The notes: a model not told the origin generated them from the letters alone. Shown: positions 1 through 9,449, counted from the first letter of the stretch. The stretch is 64,000 bases of DNA from Methylobacterium hispanicum (GCF_022179285.1 NZ_BPQO01000003.1:124001-188000); one strand, 5' to 3'. Made by a program: numbers and translations.

Positions 1-1686
1 AACGCCTATCGCGACGACTTCGCGGCGCTGCTCGAGGAGAGCTTCCTCCAACACGAGATCACCGAGGGGTCCGTCGTCAAGGGTCGCGTCGTCGCGATCG
101 AGAAGGACGTGGCCGTCATCGATATCGGCGCCAAGACGGAAGGGCGCGTCGCCCTGAAGGAGTTCACCGGCCCCGGCCGCGAGGGTGAGCTCAGCGTCGG
201 CGACGAGGTCGAGGTCTACGTCGATCGCATCGAGAACGCGCTGGGCGAGGCCGTCATCTCGCGCGACAAGGCTCGTCGCGAGGAGAGCTGGGTCAAGCTC
301 GAGAAGGCTTTCGAAGCCAACGAGCGCGTCACCGGCACGATCTTCAACCAGGTCAAGGGCGGCTACACCGTCGATCTCGACGGCGCCGTGGCGTTCCTGC
401 CGCGCTCCCAGGTCGATATCCGTCCGGTGCGCGACGTCACGCCGCTCCTGGGCACGCCCCAGCCCTTCCAGATCCTCAAGATGGATCGCCGCCGCGGCAA
501 CATCGTCGTGTCGCGCCGCACCGTGCTCGAGGAGAGCCGCGCCGAGCAGCGCTCGGAGCTGGTGGCCAACCTTGAGGAAGGTCAGGTCATCGACGGCGTC
601 GTCAAGAACATCACCGAGTACGGCGCCTTCGTCGATCTCGGCGGCATCGACGGCCTGCTGCACGTCACCGACATGGCGTGGCGCCGCGTGAACCACCCGT
701 CCGAGGTCGTGCAGATCGGCCAGACGGTGAAGGTCAAGATCATCAAGATCAACCACGAGACGCACCGCATCTCGCTCGGCATCAAGCAGCTGCTCGCCGA
801 TCCGTGGGAGGGCATCCAGGCCCGCTACCCGGTCGATGCCAAGCTCAAGGGCCGGGTCACCAACATCACCGATTACGGCGCCTTCGTGGAGCTGGAGCCG
901 GGGATCGAGGGCCTGATCCACGTCTCCGAGATGAGCTGGACCAAGAAGAACGTCCATCCGGGCAAGATCGTCTCCACCTCCCAGGAGGTCGAGGTGCAGA
1001 TCCTGGAGGTCGATCCGGTCAAGCGCCGCATCTCGCTCGGCCTTAAGCAGACCCTGCAGAACCCCTGGGAGGCCTTCTCCGAGAAGCACCCGGTCGGTTC
1101 CGAGGTCGAGGGCGAGGTCAAGAACAAGACCGAGTTCGGCCTGTTCATCGGCCTCGAGGGCGACGTCGACGGCATGGTCCACCTGTCGGATCTCGACTGG
1201 AACCGTCCCGGCGAGCAGGTCATCGAGGAGTACAAGAAGGGCGACGTGGTGCGCGCCCAGGTTCTCGACGTCGATGTCGAGAAGGAGCGCATCTCGCTGG
1301 GCGTGAAGCAGCTCGGCGGCGACCCCTTCGCCGAGGCCGGCGAGATCAAGAAGGGTCAGATCGTCACCTGCGAGGTGGTCGAGGTGAAGGATGCCGGCGT
1401 CGAGGTGAAGATCGCCGACACCGACATGCAGACCTTCGTGCGCCGCGCCGAGCTCGCCCGCGACCGCGGCGACCAGCGTCCCGAGCGTTTCGCCCCCGGC
1501 GAGAAGTTCGACGCCCGCGTCGTGCAGTTCGACCGCAAGGCCCGCCGCGTGCAGGTCTCGATCAAGGCCCTGGAGATGGCCGAGGAGAAGGAGGCGATGG
1601 CCCAGTTCGGCTCGGCCGATTCGGGTGCCTCGCTCGGCGACATCCTGGGCGCCGCCTTCAACAAGAAGCGCACCGACGAGGACTAG
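1..1686 (+). CDS. rpsA: 30S ribosomal protein S1, 5' end missing
   Basis: Encodes the mRNA-binding ribosomal protein S1, which sits on the 30S subunit and helps start translation. The frame is open from the first base of the window ([15 protein letters not shown]...), so the true start lies upstream; 561 residues are present, only about ten short of a usual alphaproteobacterial S1. At least five S1/OB-fold repeats can be seen, marked by recurring motifs of the type [39 protein letters not shown] and [20 protein letters not shown], each closed by a RISLGxKQ strand. The C-terminal repeat is weaker, as is usual. It is followed by two hairpins and then sppA, the common order in this group. A GTG at 109 would be an internal codon, not the start. 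Confidence 0.97.
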   Translation, partial: NAYRDDFAALLEESFLQHEITEGSVVKGRVVAIEKDVAVIDIGAKTEGRVALKEFTGPGREGELSVGDEVEVYVDRIENALGEAVISRDKARREESWVKLEKAFEANERVTGTIFNQVKGGYTVDLDGAVAFLPRSQVDIRPVRDVTPLLGTPQPFQILKMDRRRGNIVVSRRTVLEESRAEQRSELVANLEEGQVIDGVVKNITEYGAFVDLGGIDGLLHVTDMAWRRVNHPSEVVQIGQTVKVKIIKINHETHRISLGIKQLLADPWEGIQARYPVDAKLKGRVTNITDYGAFVELEPGIEGLIHVSEMSWTKKNVHPGKIVSTSQEVEVQILEVDPVKRRISLGLKQTLQNPWEAFSEKHPVGSEVEGEVKNKTEFGLFIGLEGDVDGMVHLSDLDWNRPGEQVIEEYKKGDVVRAQVLDVDVEKERISLGVKQLGGDPFAEAGEIKKGQIVTCEVVEVKDAGVEVKIADTDMQTFVRRAELARDRGDQRPERFAPGEKFDARVVQFDRKARRVQVSIKALEMAEEKEAMAQFGSADSGASLGDILGAAFNKKRTDED

Positions 1687-1698
1687 TCCTCGCCGCCC

Positions 1699-1721
1699 GC
1701 CGCCCGGCTCCGCCGGGCGGC
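1699..1721 (+). terminator. hairpin after rpsA
   Basis: A perfect 9-bp stem (GCCGCCCGG / CCGGGCGGC) with a 5-base loop starts 12 bases after the rpsA stop. No T-tract follows, so it may act as a weak terminator or as a 3' stabilising hairpin. Confidence 0.55.
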
Positions 1722-1735
1722 CTCGCGCACGCCGA

Positions 1736-1763
1736 GCCCGTCCGGGATCCGTCCCGGGCGGGC
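1736..1763 (+). terminator. second hairpin after rpsA
   Basis: A 12-bp stem (GCCCGTCCGGGA with TCCCGGGCGGGC, one G-T pair) and 4-base loop, 15 bases after the first hairpin. The two in tandem probably end rpsA transcription. The rest of the 1687-2019 gap shows only the sppA ribosome binding site (GAGGGAGAG near 2001-2009); I see no other feature in it. Confidence 0.55.
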
Positions 1764-2019
1764 TTCGGCGTTCCGAGGGGATCACACCCGCGACGGGTTC
1801 CGGTGCGACCCGGCGCCGGCCACGCCGTGCAACCTGCCCCGCCGACCCGCCAATCTCGGTCAAGCCTCTGGACCCAACCAAAGTTTGGGTGCAAACCGGC
1901 GCCGCTTGTGACAGCTTCGACCTGTCGGCGCCCCGACCGCGCGGTCGGGCCCGGGTGGTCGCCGAGCAGCAATCCGAAGCCGGCCCGCGGGCCTGGCGCG
2001 CGAGGGAGAGCACCATCGC

Positions 2020-2997
2020 ATGGCCGCCGACGCCGAACTCCTGATCGACCGCAGGCGCCTGCGCCGCAAGCTCTCGCTCTGGCGGGTGCTGGGCATCGGC
2101 GGCCTCGTGGTCGCGGTCGGGGCCGTCGGCCTGCGCGCCCGCTCCGGCACGGACGGACTCGGCTTCGGCGCCGTGCGTCCGCAGATCGCCCGGGTCTCCG
2201 TCTCCGGGTTCATCGCGGGCAGCGAGGCCACCGCCAAGCTCCTGAAGCGGGTGGGCGAGGCCTCCGCCGTGCAGGGCGTGGTGGTGTCGATCAACTCGCC
2301 GGGCGGCTCGACCACGGGCTCGGAAGAGCTCTACCGCAACCTGCGCCAGCTCGCCGAGAAGAAGCCGGTCGTGGCCTTCGTGGACGGCACCGCGGCCTCG
2401 GGCGCCTACATCACGGCGCTCGCCGCCGACCACATCGTGGCGCGCGAGACCTCGCTCGTCGGCTCGATCGGCGTGCTGTTCCAGTATCCCGAGGTGTCGG
2501 GCCTGCTCGACAAGGTCGGCGTGAAGGTCGAGGCCATCAAGTCCTCGCCCCTCAAGGCCGAGCCCTCCGGCTTCGCGCCGACCTCGCCCGAGGCGCGGGC
2601 GGCGCTGGCCGCGGTCGTCGGCGACACCTACGCCTGGTTCAAGGGACTGGTGGCCGAGCGGCGCGGGATGAGCGACCAGCAGCTCGCCGCGGTCTCGGAC
2701 GGGCGCGTGTTCAGCGGGCGCCAGAGCATCCCCCTCAGGCTCGTGGACGAACTCGGCAGCGAGCGGCAGGCGGTGGCGTGGCTGGAGAGCGAGCGCAAGG
2801 TGGCCAAGGGGCTGCCGGTGACGGACTGGAAGCCCCGCTCCGACTCGGATTTTGGCCTGTGGTCGGCGCTGGGCACGGGCGCGGACCTGCTCGGGCTCGG
2901 CGGCCTCGCCGGCCGGCTGCACGGGCTGGAGACCGAGACGCGGGCGCTGACCGAGGGCGGCCTGCTCGTCCTCTGGCGCCCCGCCGGCACGCCCTGA
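2020..2997 (+). CDS. sppA: signal peptide peptidase SppA (S49 protease)
   Basis: Membrane-anchored serine protease that degrades signal peptides released by signal peptidase. The 325-residue length fits the short, single-domain SppA form. An N-terminal membrane segment lies near residues 22-38 ([18 protein letters not shown]). The S49 core follows, with the nucleophile Ser127 in GTAASGAY and a candidate general-base Lys179 in [17 protein letters not shown] is the usual loop before the active site. The ATG start has a good ribosome binding site (GAGGGAGAG). It lies between rpsA and ihfB, an order typical of Rhizobiales, and probably heads a sppA-ihfB-lapA transcript. Family assignment is firm; substrates in this organism are inferred. 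Confidence 0.93.
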   Translation: MAADAELLIDRRRLRRKLSLWRVLGIGGLVVAVGAVGLRARSGTDGLGFGAVRPQIARVSVSGFIAGSEATAKLLKRVGEASAVQGVVVSINSPGGSTTGSEELYRNLRQLAEKKPVVAFVDGTAASGAYITALAADHIVARETSLVGSIGVLFQYPEVSGLLDKVGVKVEAIKSSPLKAEPSGFAPTSPEARAALAAVVGDTYAWFKGLVAERRGMSDQQLAAVSDGRVFSGRQSIPLRLVDELGSERQAVAWLESERKVAKGLPVTDWKPRSDSDFGLWSALGTGADLLGLGGLAGRLHGLETETRALTEGGLLVLWRPAGTP

Positions 2998-3008
2998 GCG
3001 CGCCGCCC

Positions 3009-3048
3009 AAGCCCCTCGTTCCCTCGACAAGCCCCTCGCTCCCTCGAG
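3009..3048 (+). repeat. 20-bp tandem repeat before ihfB
   Basis: Two adjacent copies of a 20-bp unit (AAGCCCCTCGTTCCCTCGAC and AAGCCCCTCGCTCCCTCGAG, two differences) fill most of the sppA-ihfB gap, ending 14 bases before the ihfB start. It may be simple slippage; no role is evident. Confidence 0.7.
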
Positions 3049-3062
3049 AAGACCGCCGCACG

Positions 3063-3374
3063 ATGATCAAGTCGGAGCTCGTCCTCAGAATCGCCGAGCG
3101 CAATCCCCATCTCTACCAGCGCGACGTCGAGATCCTGGTCAACGCGATCCTCGACACGATCGCGGACGCTCTGGCGCGCGGGGACCGGGTGGAACTGCGC
3201 GGCTTCGGGGCGTTCTCGGTGAAGCGCCGCGAAGCGCGCAAGGGGCGCAACCCGCGCACGGGCGCGGCCGTTGCCGTGTCGGAGAAGGCCATCCCCGTGT
3301 TCAAGACCGGCAAGGAGATGCGCCAGCGCCTCAACGCCGCCGGCATCGGCGACGGCCCGGCAGAGGCCGAGTGA
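3063..3374 (+). CDS. ihfB: integration host factor beta subunit
   Basis: Small DNA-bending protein of the HU/IHF family that pairs with IHF alpha to shape promoters, recombination sites and origins. The 103 residues begin [15 protein letters not shown] and carry the family signature [21 protein letters not shown], whose proline at the beta-arm tip (RNPRTG) intercalates into DNA. The arm continues into [17 protein letters not shown]. The acidic C-terminal tail (DGPAEAE) is short. The ATG at 3063 fits the family start; the frame is open far upstream, but that part overlaps sppA and is not coding. It sits in the usual rpsA-sppA-ihfB-lapA order. Confidence 0.95.
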   Translation: MIKSELVLRIAERNPHLYQRDVEILVNAILDTIADALARGDRVELRGFGAFSVKRREARKGRNPRTGAAVAVSEKAIPVFKTGKEMRQRLNAAGIGDGPAEAE

Positions 3375-3426
3375 GGCGTATCGTGAGCCGCGTTCCCGGG
3401 GGCCGGCCCGCGGTCTGGAGAAGACG

Positions 3427-3789
3427 ATGATCCGTTTCCTGAAAGGTCTGGTGCTGCTGCCCGTCGCCGTCCTGGTGATCCTGTTCGCGGTGGCCAACCG
3501 CGAGCCGGTGCGGCTCTCCCTCGATCCGTTCTCGCAGGTGCCGGCCTTCAGCGCGAGCGTGCCGCTCTACGCGGTGCTGTTCGCCGCGGTCGCGGTCGGC
3601 ATCGTGGTCGGCGGCATCTTCGCCTGGCTCGGCCAGGGCAGCGTCCGCCGCACCGCGCGCCGGCGCGGGCGCGAGGTGCGGCGCCTGGAGGGCGAGACCG
3701 CGCGCCTGCGCACCTACGCGCCCGAGCCCGGCGCGACCGTCCCCGCGGGCGGCCTCCCCGCCCGCACCGCCCTGCCCGCGCCGCGCTGA
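3427..3789 (+). CDS. lapA: LapA-domain (DUF1049) inner membrane protein
   Basis: Predicted small inner-membrane protein with a LapA/DUF1049 domain; in E. coli LapA works with LapB in control of lipopolysaccharide synthesis, and the role here is inferred from that. The 120 residues contain two membrane helices (about 6-24, GLVLLPVAVLVILFAVAN, and 43-66, VPLYAVLFAAVAVGIVVGGIF) with the typical NREPVRLSLDPF stretch between them, then a strongly basic cytoplasmic tail (VRRTARRRGREVRRLEGE). It follows ihfB by 52 bases, as in many proteobacteria. The start follows a GAGAAGACG stretch. Confidence 0.85.
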   Translation: MIRFLKGLVLLPVAVLVILFAVANREPVRLSLDPFSQVPAFSASVPLYAVLFAAVAVGIVVGGIFAWLGQGSVRRTARRRGREVRRLEGETARLRTYAPEPGATVPAGGLPARTALPAPR

Positions 3790-3815
3790 GCGGCCCCCTC
3801 GGCCGGACCCGTCCG

Positions 3816-4505
3816 TTGAGCGCGCGCGTCAAAATCTGCGGGCTCTCCACCGGCGATACGCTGGCGGCGGCGCTCGATGCGGGCGCCGACCTCGTGGGCT
3901 TCGTGCATTTCCCGAAGAGTCCGCGCCATCTCGGCTGGGCGGAGGCGCGGGTGCTCGCCGCCGCCGTGCGCGGCCGTGCCGAGCGCGTGGTGCTGCTGGT
4001 CGATCCCGACGACGCCGCGCTGGCGGCGGCGGTCGAGAGCGTCGCCCCCGACCTGATCCAGCTCCACGGGCGCGAGAGCCCGGAGCGCGTCGCCGCGATC
4101 CGGCGCCTGACCGGGCGCCCGGTGATGAAGGCGCTCGGCATCGGCGAGGCCGCCGACCTCGCGCGCGTGGCGGACTACGCCGCGGCCGACCGCCTGCTGC
4201 TCGACGCCAAGCCGCCGCGCGGCGGAGACCTGCCCGGCGGCAACGGGCTCGCCTTCGACTGGTCGCTCCTCTCGGGCACCGCCCTGCCCCGGGGCTGGAT
4301 GCTCTCCGGCGGGCTCCGCCCCAGCACGGTCGCGGAGGCGCTCGCCCGTACGCGGGCGCCCGCCGTCGATGTCTCCTCCGGCGTCGAGACGGCGCCCGGC
4401 GTGAAGGACCCGGGCCTGATCGCGGCCTTCATCCGCGCGGTGCGGGCGGGTGACGCGCCCGGGGACGTCGCGGCCGGCTTGGCGTCCGCACCCCGAGGGG
4501 TCTAA
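3816..4505 (+). CDS. trpF: phosphoribosylanthranilate isomerase
   Basis: Catalyses the Amadori rearrangement of phosphoribosylanthranilate in tryptophan synthesis. The 229-residue TIM barrel starts [11 protein letters not shown], where the Cys of KICG is the conserved catalytic residue; the acid partner is probably the Asp of [23 protein letters not shown] and [16 protein letters not shown] form the phosphate-binding loops and are textbook TrpF. The start is a TTG at 3816; no better ATG or GTG keeps the first strand. trpB follows 53 bases after the stop, so the two are probably one transcript. Confidence 0.95.
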   Translation: MSARVKICGLSTGDTLAAALDAGADLVGFVHFPKSPRHLGWAEARVLAAAVRGRAERVVLLVDPDDAALAAAVESVAPDLIQLHGRESPERVAAIRRLTGRPVMKALGIGEAADLARVADYAAADRLLLDAKPPRGGDLPGGNGLAFDWSLLSGTALPRGWMLSGGLRPSTVAEALARTRAPAVDVSSGVETAPGVKDPGLIAAFIRAVRAGDAPGDVAAGLASAPRGV

Positions 4506-4558
4506 AGCAGGCGCAAACGGGTACACGTTTGCCCGACACGCGCCCGAGGACTAGCCCC

Positions 4559-5800
4559 GTGACCGTCGCACCCGCCCCGAACTCCTTCCGCACCGGCCCC
4601 GACGAGCGCGGGCGCTTCGGCATCTTCGGCGGCCGCTTCGTGGCCGAGACCCTGATGCCGCTGATCCTCGACCTGGAGAAGGCCTACACCGAGGCCAAGG
4701 CGGACCCGGAGTTCCGGGCCGACATGGAGTCCTACGGCACGCACTACATCGGCCGGCCGAGCCCGCTCTACTACGCCGAGCGCCTGACCGAGCACCTGCG
4801 CGCCAAGGCGCCCGCGGGACAGGGCGCGAAGATCTACTTCAAGCGCGAGGAACTGAACCACACCGGCTCCCACAAGGTGAACAACGTGTTGGGCCAGATC
4901 CTGCTGGCTCGCCGCATGGGCAAGCCGCGCATCATCGCCGAGACGGGGGCGGGCCAGCACGGCGTGGCCACCGCCACGCTCTGCGCGCGCTTCGGCCTCA
5001 AATGCGTGGTCTACATGGGCGCGGTCGACGTGGCCCGCCAAGCCCCGAACGTCTTCCGCATGAAGATGCTGGGCGCCGAGGTGGTGCCGGTCGAATCCGG
5101 CACCAAGACCCTCAAGGACGCGATGAACGAGGCGCTGCGCGACTGGGTGACCAACGTCGCCGACACCTTCTACTGCATCGGCACGGTCGCGGGCCCGCAT
5201 CCCTACCCGGCGATGGTGCGCGACTTCCAGTCGGTGATCGGCATCGAGACCAAGCAGCAGATGCTGGCGCTGGAGGGGCGGCTGCCCGACTCGCTCGTCG
5301 CCTGCATCGGCGGCGGCTCGAACGCGATGGGCCTGTTCCACCCCTTCCTCGACGACCGCGAGGTCGAGATCTTCGGGGTGGAGGCGGCGGGCCACGGCGT
5401 CCAGAGCGGCCTGCACGCGGCCTCGCTCACGGGGGGCAAGCCCGGCGTGCTGCACGGCAACCGCACCTACCTGCTGATGGACGGCGACGGCCAGATCGCG
5501 GACGCGCACTCGATCTCGGCGGGCCTCGACTACCCGGGCATCGGCCCCGAGCACGCATGGCTGCACGAGATGGGCCGCGTGACCTACCTGTCGGCGACCG
5601 ATGCGGAGACGCTGGAGGCGTTCAAGCTCTGCTCGATGCTGGAGGGCATCATCCCGGCGCTCGAGCCCGCCCACGCCCTGTCCAAGATCCTCGAGCTGGC
5701 ACCCCAGCGCCCGGCCGAGCACCTGATGGTGCTGAACCTCTCGGGGCGGGGCGACAAGGACATCCCGCAGGTGGCCGAGATTTTCGGGACGAAGCTCTGA
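4559..5800 (+). CDS. trpB: tryptophan synthase beta chain
   Basis: PLP enzyme that joins indole and serine to make tryptophan, working in an alpha2-beta2 complex with TrpA. The Schiff-base lysine is in HTGSHKVNN, the PLP phosphate loop is GGGSNAMG, and the conserved [18 protein letters not shown] opens the domain. I chose the GTG at 4559 (413 residues) because GAGGA lies 8 bases upstream; a TTG at 4529 would add 10 residues with no clear ribosome binding site. trpA normally follows trpB in this group, but here the next gene is a tRNA and no trpA is found anywhere in the window. Confidence 0.96.
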   Translation: MTVAPAPNSFRTGPDERGRFGIFGGRFVAETLMPLILDLEKAYTEAKADPEFRADMESYGTHYIGRPSPLYYAERLTEHLRAKAPAGQGAKIYFKREELNHTGSHKVNNVLGQILLARRMGKPRIIAETGAGQHGVATATLCARFGLKCVVYMGAVDVARQAPNVFRMKMLGAEVVPVESGTKTLKDAMNEALRDWVTNVADTFYCIGTVAGPHPYPAMVRDFQSVIGIETKQQMLALEGRLPDSLVACIGGGSNAMGLFHPFLDDREVEIFGVEAAGHGVQSGLHAASLTGGKPGVLHGNRTYLLMDGDGQIADAHSISAGLDYPGIGPEHAWLHEMGRVTYLSATDAETLEAFKLCSMLEGIIPALEPAHALSKILELAPQRPAEHLMVLNLSGRGDKDIPQVAEIFGTKL

Positions 5801-5827
5801 GACGCGGCTGGATGGGAAACGAGGGCG

Positions 5828-5857
5828 TTGACACCGCAGCGTCCCTCTTTCTATATC
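5828..5857 (+). promoter_or_regulatory. sigma-70 promoter of the tRNA-Met gene
   Basis: TTGACA at 5828-5833 and TATATC at 5852-5857 are separated by 18 bases, close to the housekeeping consensus and typical for stable RNA genes. Transcription would start near 5864, leaving a leader of about 38 bases before the mature tRNA. Confidence 0.8.
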
Positions 5858-5901
5858 CAGCCACCGACACGGGCGGCCCGACAGGGCTGACGGCGGTTTG
5901 G

Positions 5902-5978
5902 GGCGGGGTAGCTCAGCTGGTTAGAGCAGAGGAATCATAATCCTTGTGTCGGGGGTTCAAATCCCTCCCTCGCTACCA
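5902..5978 (+). tRNA. elongator tRNA-Met (CAU)
   Basis: A full 77-base cloverleaf including encoded CCA: acceptor GGCGGGG pairs with CCUCGCU (with two G-U pairs), D-arm GCUC...GAGC, anticodon stem GAGGA/UCCUU with loop AUCAUAA and anticodon CAU at 5936-5938, T-arm GGGGG UUCAAAU CCCUC. The paired first position (G1-U72 at the acceptor end) and sequence fit elongator Met rather than initiator. tRNA-Ile2 also uses CAU, but the body matches elongator Met as I recall it in alphaproteobacteria. It is the probable left attachment point of the accessory region that follows. Confidence 0.93.
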
Positions 5979-6012
5979 ATCACACCTAGCAAATACAGAT
6001 ACTTAGGCGCGG

Positions 6013-6038
6013 GCCCCGAAAAGGATTTCGGGGCTTTT
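6013..6038 (+). terminator. intrinsic terminator downstream of tRNA-Met
   Basis: A perfect 9-bp stem GCCCCGAAA / TTTCGGGGC with loop AGGA is followed at once by TTTTGCTTTT. Strong Rho-independent terminator, 35 bases after the tRNA. Confidence 0.85.
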
Positions 6039-6078
6039 GCTTTTCCGGGGCGGAACTGGGGCGGCGGGTGCCCTCCCG

Positions 6079-6309
6079 CTACGCCCAGCGGCCGCCCTGG
6101 GCGCCGCCCCAGGACGTGCCTGTGGACAACCTCGCCCGCCGGTCCCGCCCCAGCGCCCGCGCCAGATCCGCCGGCCGGTCGGCCTGCACGAATCCGCGCC
6201 CGCCGCGGCGGCGCCCGGCGGCCTCCTCCATATCCTCGGCCACGGACCGCCACAGGGCGTCCCGCTCCTCGCCGGCGGCCGCGGCCGCGATGTCGTCCAG
6301 GCTTAGCAT
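6079..6309 (-). CDS. small hypothetical protein
   Basis: A 76-residue reading frame beginning MLSLDDIAAAAAGEERDALW. The start at 6309 has a GGAGAG ribosome binding site 7 bases upstream (complement of 6317-6322), the main support for its being real. The N-terminal half looks helical and acidic; the second half is rich in Arg and Gly. No domain is recognised. It lies on the opposite strand to the tRNA, at the left edge of the accessory region. An upstream ATG at 6324 in the same frame is less likely because the binding site would lie inside the gene. Confidence 0.45.
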   Translation of the reverse strand: MLSLDDIAAAAAGEERDALWRSVAEDMEEAAGRRRGGRGFVQADRPADLARALGRDRRARLSTGTSWGGAQGGRWA

Positions 6310-6372
6310 TGACCGTCTCTCCATTGAGAACAGATAGGGAACATGCGGGGCGGGTCAACGGGCAAGGATGAG

Positions 6373-6650
6373 ATGCACGAACCTCGGACGTTGGGCGAAT
6401 TCCCCTACCGGCGGGTGCGGGTGAGCTGCGTGTGGTGCCCCCGGCGGCGCGGGGAGTACGACACGGAGCGCATGGTTGCGCGGCTCGGGGCCGGGGCCAG
6501 CCTGGAGGAGGTCCTGCTGTTGGTGACGCGGTCGGGCCCGAGGCCTAAGGGATGGCTTGTCAGGGGCCGTCGCAGTACGTGCCCTGGTGCCGGGCCGTCC
6601 TCGACGACCTCTGGCACGGGCGCCCGCCGGACCGTCGTAGGCTCAAATCT
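6373..6650 (+). pseudogene. conserved hypothetical protein with Cys pairs, frameshifted
   Basis: From the ATG at 6373 (AAGGA upstream) the frame reads MHEPRTLGEFPYRRVRVSCVWCPRRRG and on to EEVLLLVTRSGPRPKG near 6550, a pattern I associate with short rhizobial proteins with a CxxC pair. From 6552 the natural continuation (MACQGPSQYVPWCRAVLDDL) is in a frame reached by the loss of one base close to 6550. Read together they give a protein of about 90 residues with a CxxC and a later C...WC, possibly a zinc-binding fold. Either a true one-base deletion or a sequencing error. The 3' end is approximate. No function is known to me. Confidence 0.45.
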
Positions 6651-6806
6651 ACCACTTGGTACTCATCCACGAGGTCCGTAGAGGGTGGGGAGCGGGCTTT
6701 GGCATCCGTCCCCGAAGCGGTCGTTCGTGCGATGGCGATCTTCATAAGCCTCTGGCAAGACAGGAGGTTGGTCACAGCCCCGCTACCGCGCTAGTCTCGA
6801 CCCATC

Positions 6807-7700
6807 ATGGAACTGAAATGGCTCGAGGACTTCGTCAGCCTCGCCCGCACCGGCAACTTCTCGCGTTCAGCCGAGGAGCGCCACGTCACCCAATCCGCCT
6901 TTAGCCGCCGGATCCAGGCTCTGGAGATCTGGCTCGGTGTGGCCCTCATCGACCGCAGCACCTATCCGACCTCGCTGACGCCGGCCGGCCGGGAGTTCCG
7001 CGAGACGGCCGAGGAAGCCGTGCGTATGCTCCACGGCAGCCGCGCCGCTTTGCAGGCCAGCGCCCAGCCGAACAAGCAGACCGTCGCGGTCGCGGCGCTT
7101 CACACCCTGGCTCTGAGCTTCTTCCCGGGCTGGTTCCGCCAGATCGAGGCCCGGACTGGTCCCCTGAGTAGCCGCCTGCTGCCCGACGACTTCCACACCT
7201 GCATCCAGGCCGTTGTAGAAGGCGGGTACGACTTCCTGTTGACCTTCAACCATCCGAGCGTGCCGATCTTGCTCGACCCGGTGCAGTTCCCACACTGGGT
7301 GGTGGGGGCCGACAGCCTTGTGGCCGTACGGAGCCCGACGCCGACGGACGCGCCATTGCCGCTCCTGAGCTACGCGCAGAACTCCTTCCTGGGCCGCGTG
7401 GCGACGTTCGCACAGGCGCAGGCCGGCGGGCCGCCCGCGGCGGTCGCCCACACGAACGAAAACGCGATGGCCGAGGCGCTGAAATTCATGGCCCTGGAGG
7501 GCCATGGGCTGGCATGGCTACCGCGCAGCCTCGTCGGGCACGAGCTGACCGAAGGCAGGCTGATCGCGTTGGGCGAGGCAATGCCTCTTGAGGTGCGCCT
7601 CTACAGGAATGCCGGTCATCGCCGCGCCGCTGTGTCAGCCGTCTGGGAGGCTGCAGAAGCCGTCGCCGCAATTATGCAAGATCGGAATAGGTCGGACTGA
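6807..7700 (+). CDS. LysR-family regulator, HypT/YjiE-like
   Basis: Transcription factor of 297 residues with an N-terminal winged helix (residues 1-62: MELKWLEDFVSLARTGNFSR then QSAFSRRIQALE) and a substrate-binding C-terminal domain. The N-terminus, with KWLEDF and FSRRIQALE, resembles E. coli HypT/YjiE (hypochlorite-responsive) more than most LysR proteins as I recall them; that is a recollection, not a search result. It is followed 59 bases later, same strand, by a racemase, so either a co-transcribed pair or a regulator of its neighbour. The start is an ATG with little Shine-Dalgarno sequence. Confidence 0.85.
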   Translation: MELKWLEDFVSLARTGNFSRSAEERHVTQSAFSRRIQALEIWLGVALIDRSTYPTSLTPAGREFRETAEEAVRMLHGSRAALQASAQPNKQTVAVAALHTLALSFFPGWFRQIEARTGPLSSRLLPDDFHTCIQAVVEGGYDFLLTFNHPSVPILLDPVQFPHWVVGADSLVAVRSPTPTDAPLPLLSYAQNSFLGRVATFAQAQAGGPPAAVAHTNENAMAEALKFMALEGHGLAWLPRSLVGHELTEGRLIALGEAMPLEVRLYRNAGHRRAAVSAVWEAAEAVAAIMQDRNRSD

Positions 7701-7759
7701 GACGGCATTGGACCCGCCGGTGCAGGCCACGCATCCTGCCCTCACAGCAGGAGGTCACG

Positions 7760-8470
7760 ATGCTCGGTGTGCTAGGTGGGATGGGTCCGATGGCGACCGT
7801 CGATTTCATGGCGAAGGTCGTCCGCAACACCCCGGCTGCTTGCGACCAAGACCATATCCCAATGGTTGTGTGCTCCGCCTCGGACATCCCAGACCGCAAC
7901 GCCGCACTCCGTGGGGAGGGAGCCGATCCGCTTCCTGCTATGCGTGACGCCCTGCGGCGGCTTGAGGCTGCAGGTGCGACCTGCATCGCCATACCCTGCA
8001 ACACCGCCCACATGTGGCACTGCGCCCTCCAGTATGCGACGCCTGTCCTCATCCTGCACATCGTGGACGCCGTGACCTTCGAGCTGACCGCGCGGAAGGG
8101 TGATTGCATCGGCGTCCTGGGCACGACCAGCACCATCGAAGGCCGCCTCTACCAGGAGCGGCTTTCCTACAAGGGTCTGTCCTGCCGGGCTCCCGACGCG
8201 GCCGGACAGGAGGAGGTGATGCGGGCGATCCGGCTGGTGAAGGCCGGCCAGCTCGCCGAGGCGACGGAGATCCTGCAGGCGCAGGCCGAGGCGCTGGTCG
8301 CCGCAGGTTGTAGCCAGGTTGTAATGGCCTGTACCGAGATCCCAGTGGCACTCGCTTCGGTCGAAGGAACGTTGCGTACGAAGCTTGTGGACGCGACAGA
8401 GGCGCTCGCCCGTGCTTGCGTGCGCGCCTGCAAGACAGACGCAGCATCCGAGATTGCCTTCGCGGCCTGA
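7760..8470 (+). CDS. aspartate/glutamate racemase family protein
   Basis: PLP-independent amino acid racemase of the Asp/Glu/hydantoin family, 236 residues. The two catalytic cysteines are visible in IPCNTAH (about residue 81) and MACTEIP (about residue 193), at the usual spacing, and the opening GVLGGMGPMATVDF is typical of aspartate racemases. It would interconvert L- and D-aspartate or glutamate in the cytoplasm. The ATG at 7760 has an AGGAGG site. Coupling with the upstream LysR gene suggests conditional expression. A related decarboxylase or maleate isomerase function is possible but the motifs fit a racemase best. Confidence 0.85.
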   Translation: MLGVLGGMGPMATVDFMAKVVRNTPAACDQDHIPMVVCSASDIPDRNAALRGEGADPLPAMRDALRRLEAAGATCIAIPCNTAHMWHCALQYATPVLILHIVDAVTFELTARKGDCIGVLGTTSTIEGRLYQERLSYKGLSCRAPDAAGQEEVMRAIRLVKAGQLAEATEILQAQAEALVAAGCSQVVMACTEIPVALASVEGTLRTKLVDATEALARACVRACKTDAASEIAFAA

Positions 8471-8940
8471 TATCAATCCGCCTCGTCGGCCGCGTTTTGA
8501 CCCCGCTCCGCCGCTCGCTGCGGCACGCTTTCTATCCGTACTCGGAAGCAAGCCGACGAAAATTCACCCGAACTGATCGCAATCGCTGTCCAACTCGGCA
8601 GCCTCCAAGCGGACCTTCCCAGGGGCCGCTCAGGGTCGATTTTGCTGAAAAACTCGGGATCGGCCGAAGCAGCACTCCTAGCCGCGGTTTCTGGAGAAGA
8701 TCCTACTTCCGGATAGCTCAGGATGCGCGGCCATCGTGGCATCTCATCGCGAACAAGAGGAAAACATACTCCGACGACTCGGACTGGGCGCCGCTTGGGG
8801 CGATAACCCGGAGTTTTTCAACAAAATCGGTCGGAAGCGGCCTTTCGTGACGGGTACCAAGCGTCAGATTTCGCCACTAGCCAAGACGGTAACTCGGTGC
8901 GCTAGCCCCTGGTAACAGGGCCATGACAGCAGCCTTGCCC
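8471..8940. other. 470 bp with no supported gene
   Basis: Open frames here lack ribosome binding sites and have no recognisable protein character. No hairpin terminator with a T-tract was seen. I find nothing to annotate. Confidence 0.5.
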
Positions 8941-9318
8941 TCATGCGCGGTCCTCAAAGCAGGGGAGCAGGGCGGCGCCGATCTGGTTCATGGCCTGCTG
9001 CGAGGCCTGAATGGCGGGCGGGATGTGCTGCTGAACGAAGGGCACCACGGCAGGGTGGTGCTGGATCAGGTAGCGCATCCGCTCGGCCTTCATGGGCGCT
9101 GGGCAGACAGTGCACTCGATGCTGTCGGCGTACCCCTGAGCGTACTGCTGGGGCAGGGCGAGGGCGTGCCGCTCGATGTAGGTGATGCCTAGCACGAGCG
9201 GCCAAGGCGTCCTACCGGTTCGCAGCTCGGTCCGGTCCCCGCGCCACGCCAGCGCGAACAAGAAGCAGTTGAGCACGGTCGCTGTGGCGACCGGCGGCAA
9301 GAGCGCGGCGAGGGTCAT
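8941..9318 (-). CDS. hypothetical membrane-anchored protein with CxxC
   Basis: A 125-residue frame starting MTLAALLPPVATATVLNCFL, with one N-terminal membrane segment (about 3-24) and a soluble remainder that holds a CTVCPAP pair and a long helical stretch (YLIQHHPAVVPFVQQHIPPA). The frame is open to 9381 (GTG), which would add 21 residues, but the membrane segment right after the ATG at 9318 makes that start more natural. The N-terminus resembles the 45-residue protein at 10811-10948 (both begin MTL and run into a short hydrophobic helix). Function unknown; probable inner-membrane protein facing the periplasm. Confidence 0.5.
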   Translation of the reverse strand: MTLAALLPPVATATVLNCFLFALAWRGDRTELRTGRTPWPLVLGITYIERHALALPQQYAQGYADSIECTVCPAPMKAERMRYLIQHHPAVVPFVQQHIPPAIQASQQAMNQIGAALLPCFEDRA

Positions 9319-9449
9319 AGCGTGGCTGATGTGGTGAGACCGTTGCTTCTCAGCAATCAGCCCACCCAAAGAGGCACCCACAGGACCGACCTATTGGTCA
9401 GCCCATCCAGCCGACGACAGGCTCCGGCCGATAGTCGAGCCGCAATAAC

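Noticed and set aside
1803..3062. Extension of ihfB far upstream in the same frame
   Set aside because: It overlaps sppA entirely and is Arg/Pro-rich; IHF beta begins at the ATG at 3063.
5957..6371. Coding frames over the tRNA 3' end and terminator
   Set aside because: They overlap a functional tRNA and an intrinsic terminator and lack start signals.
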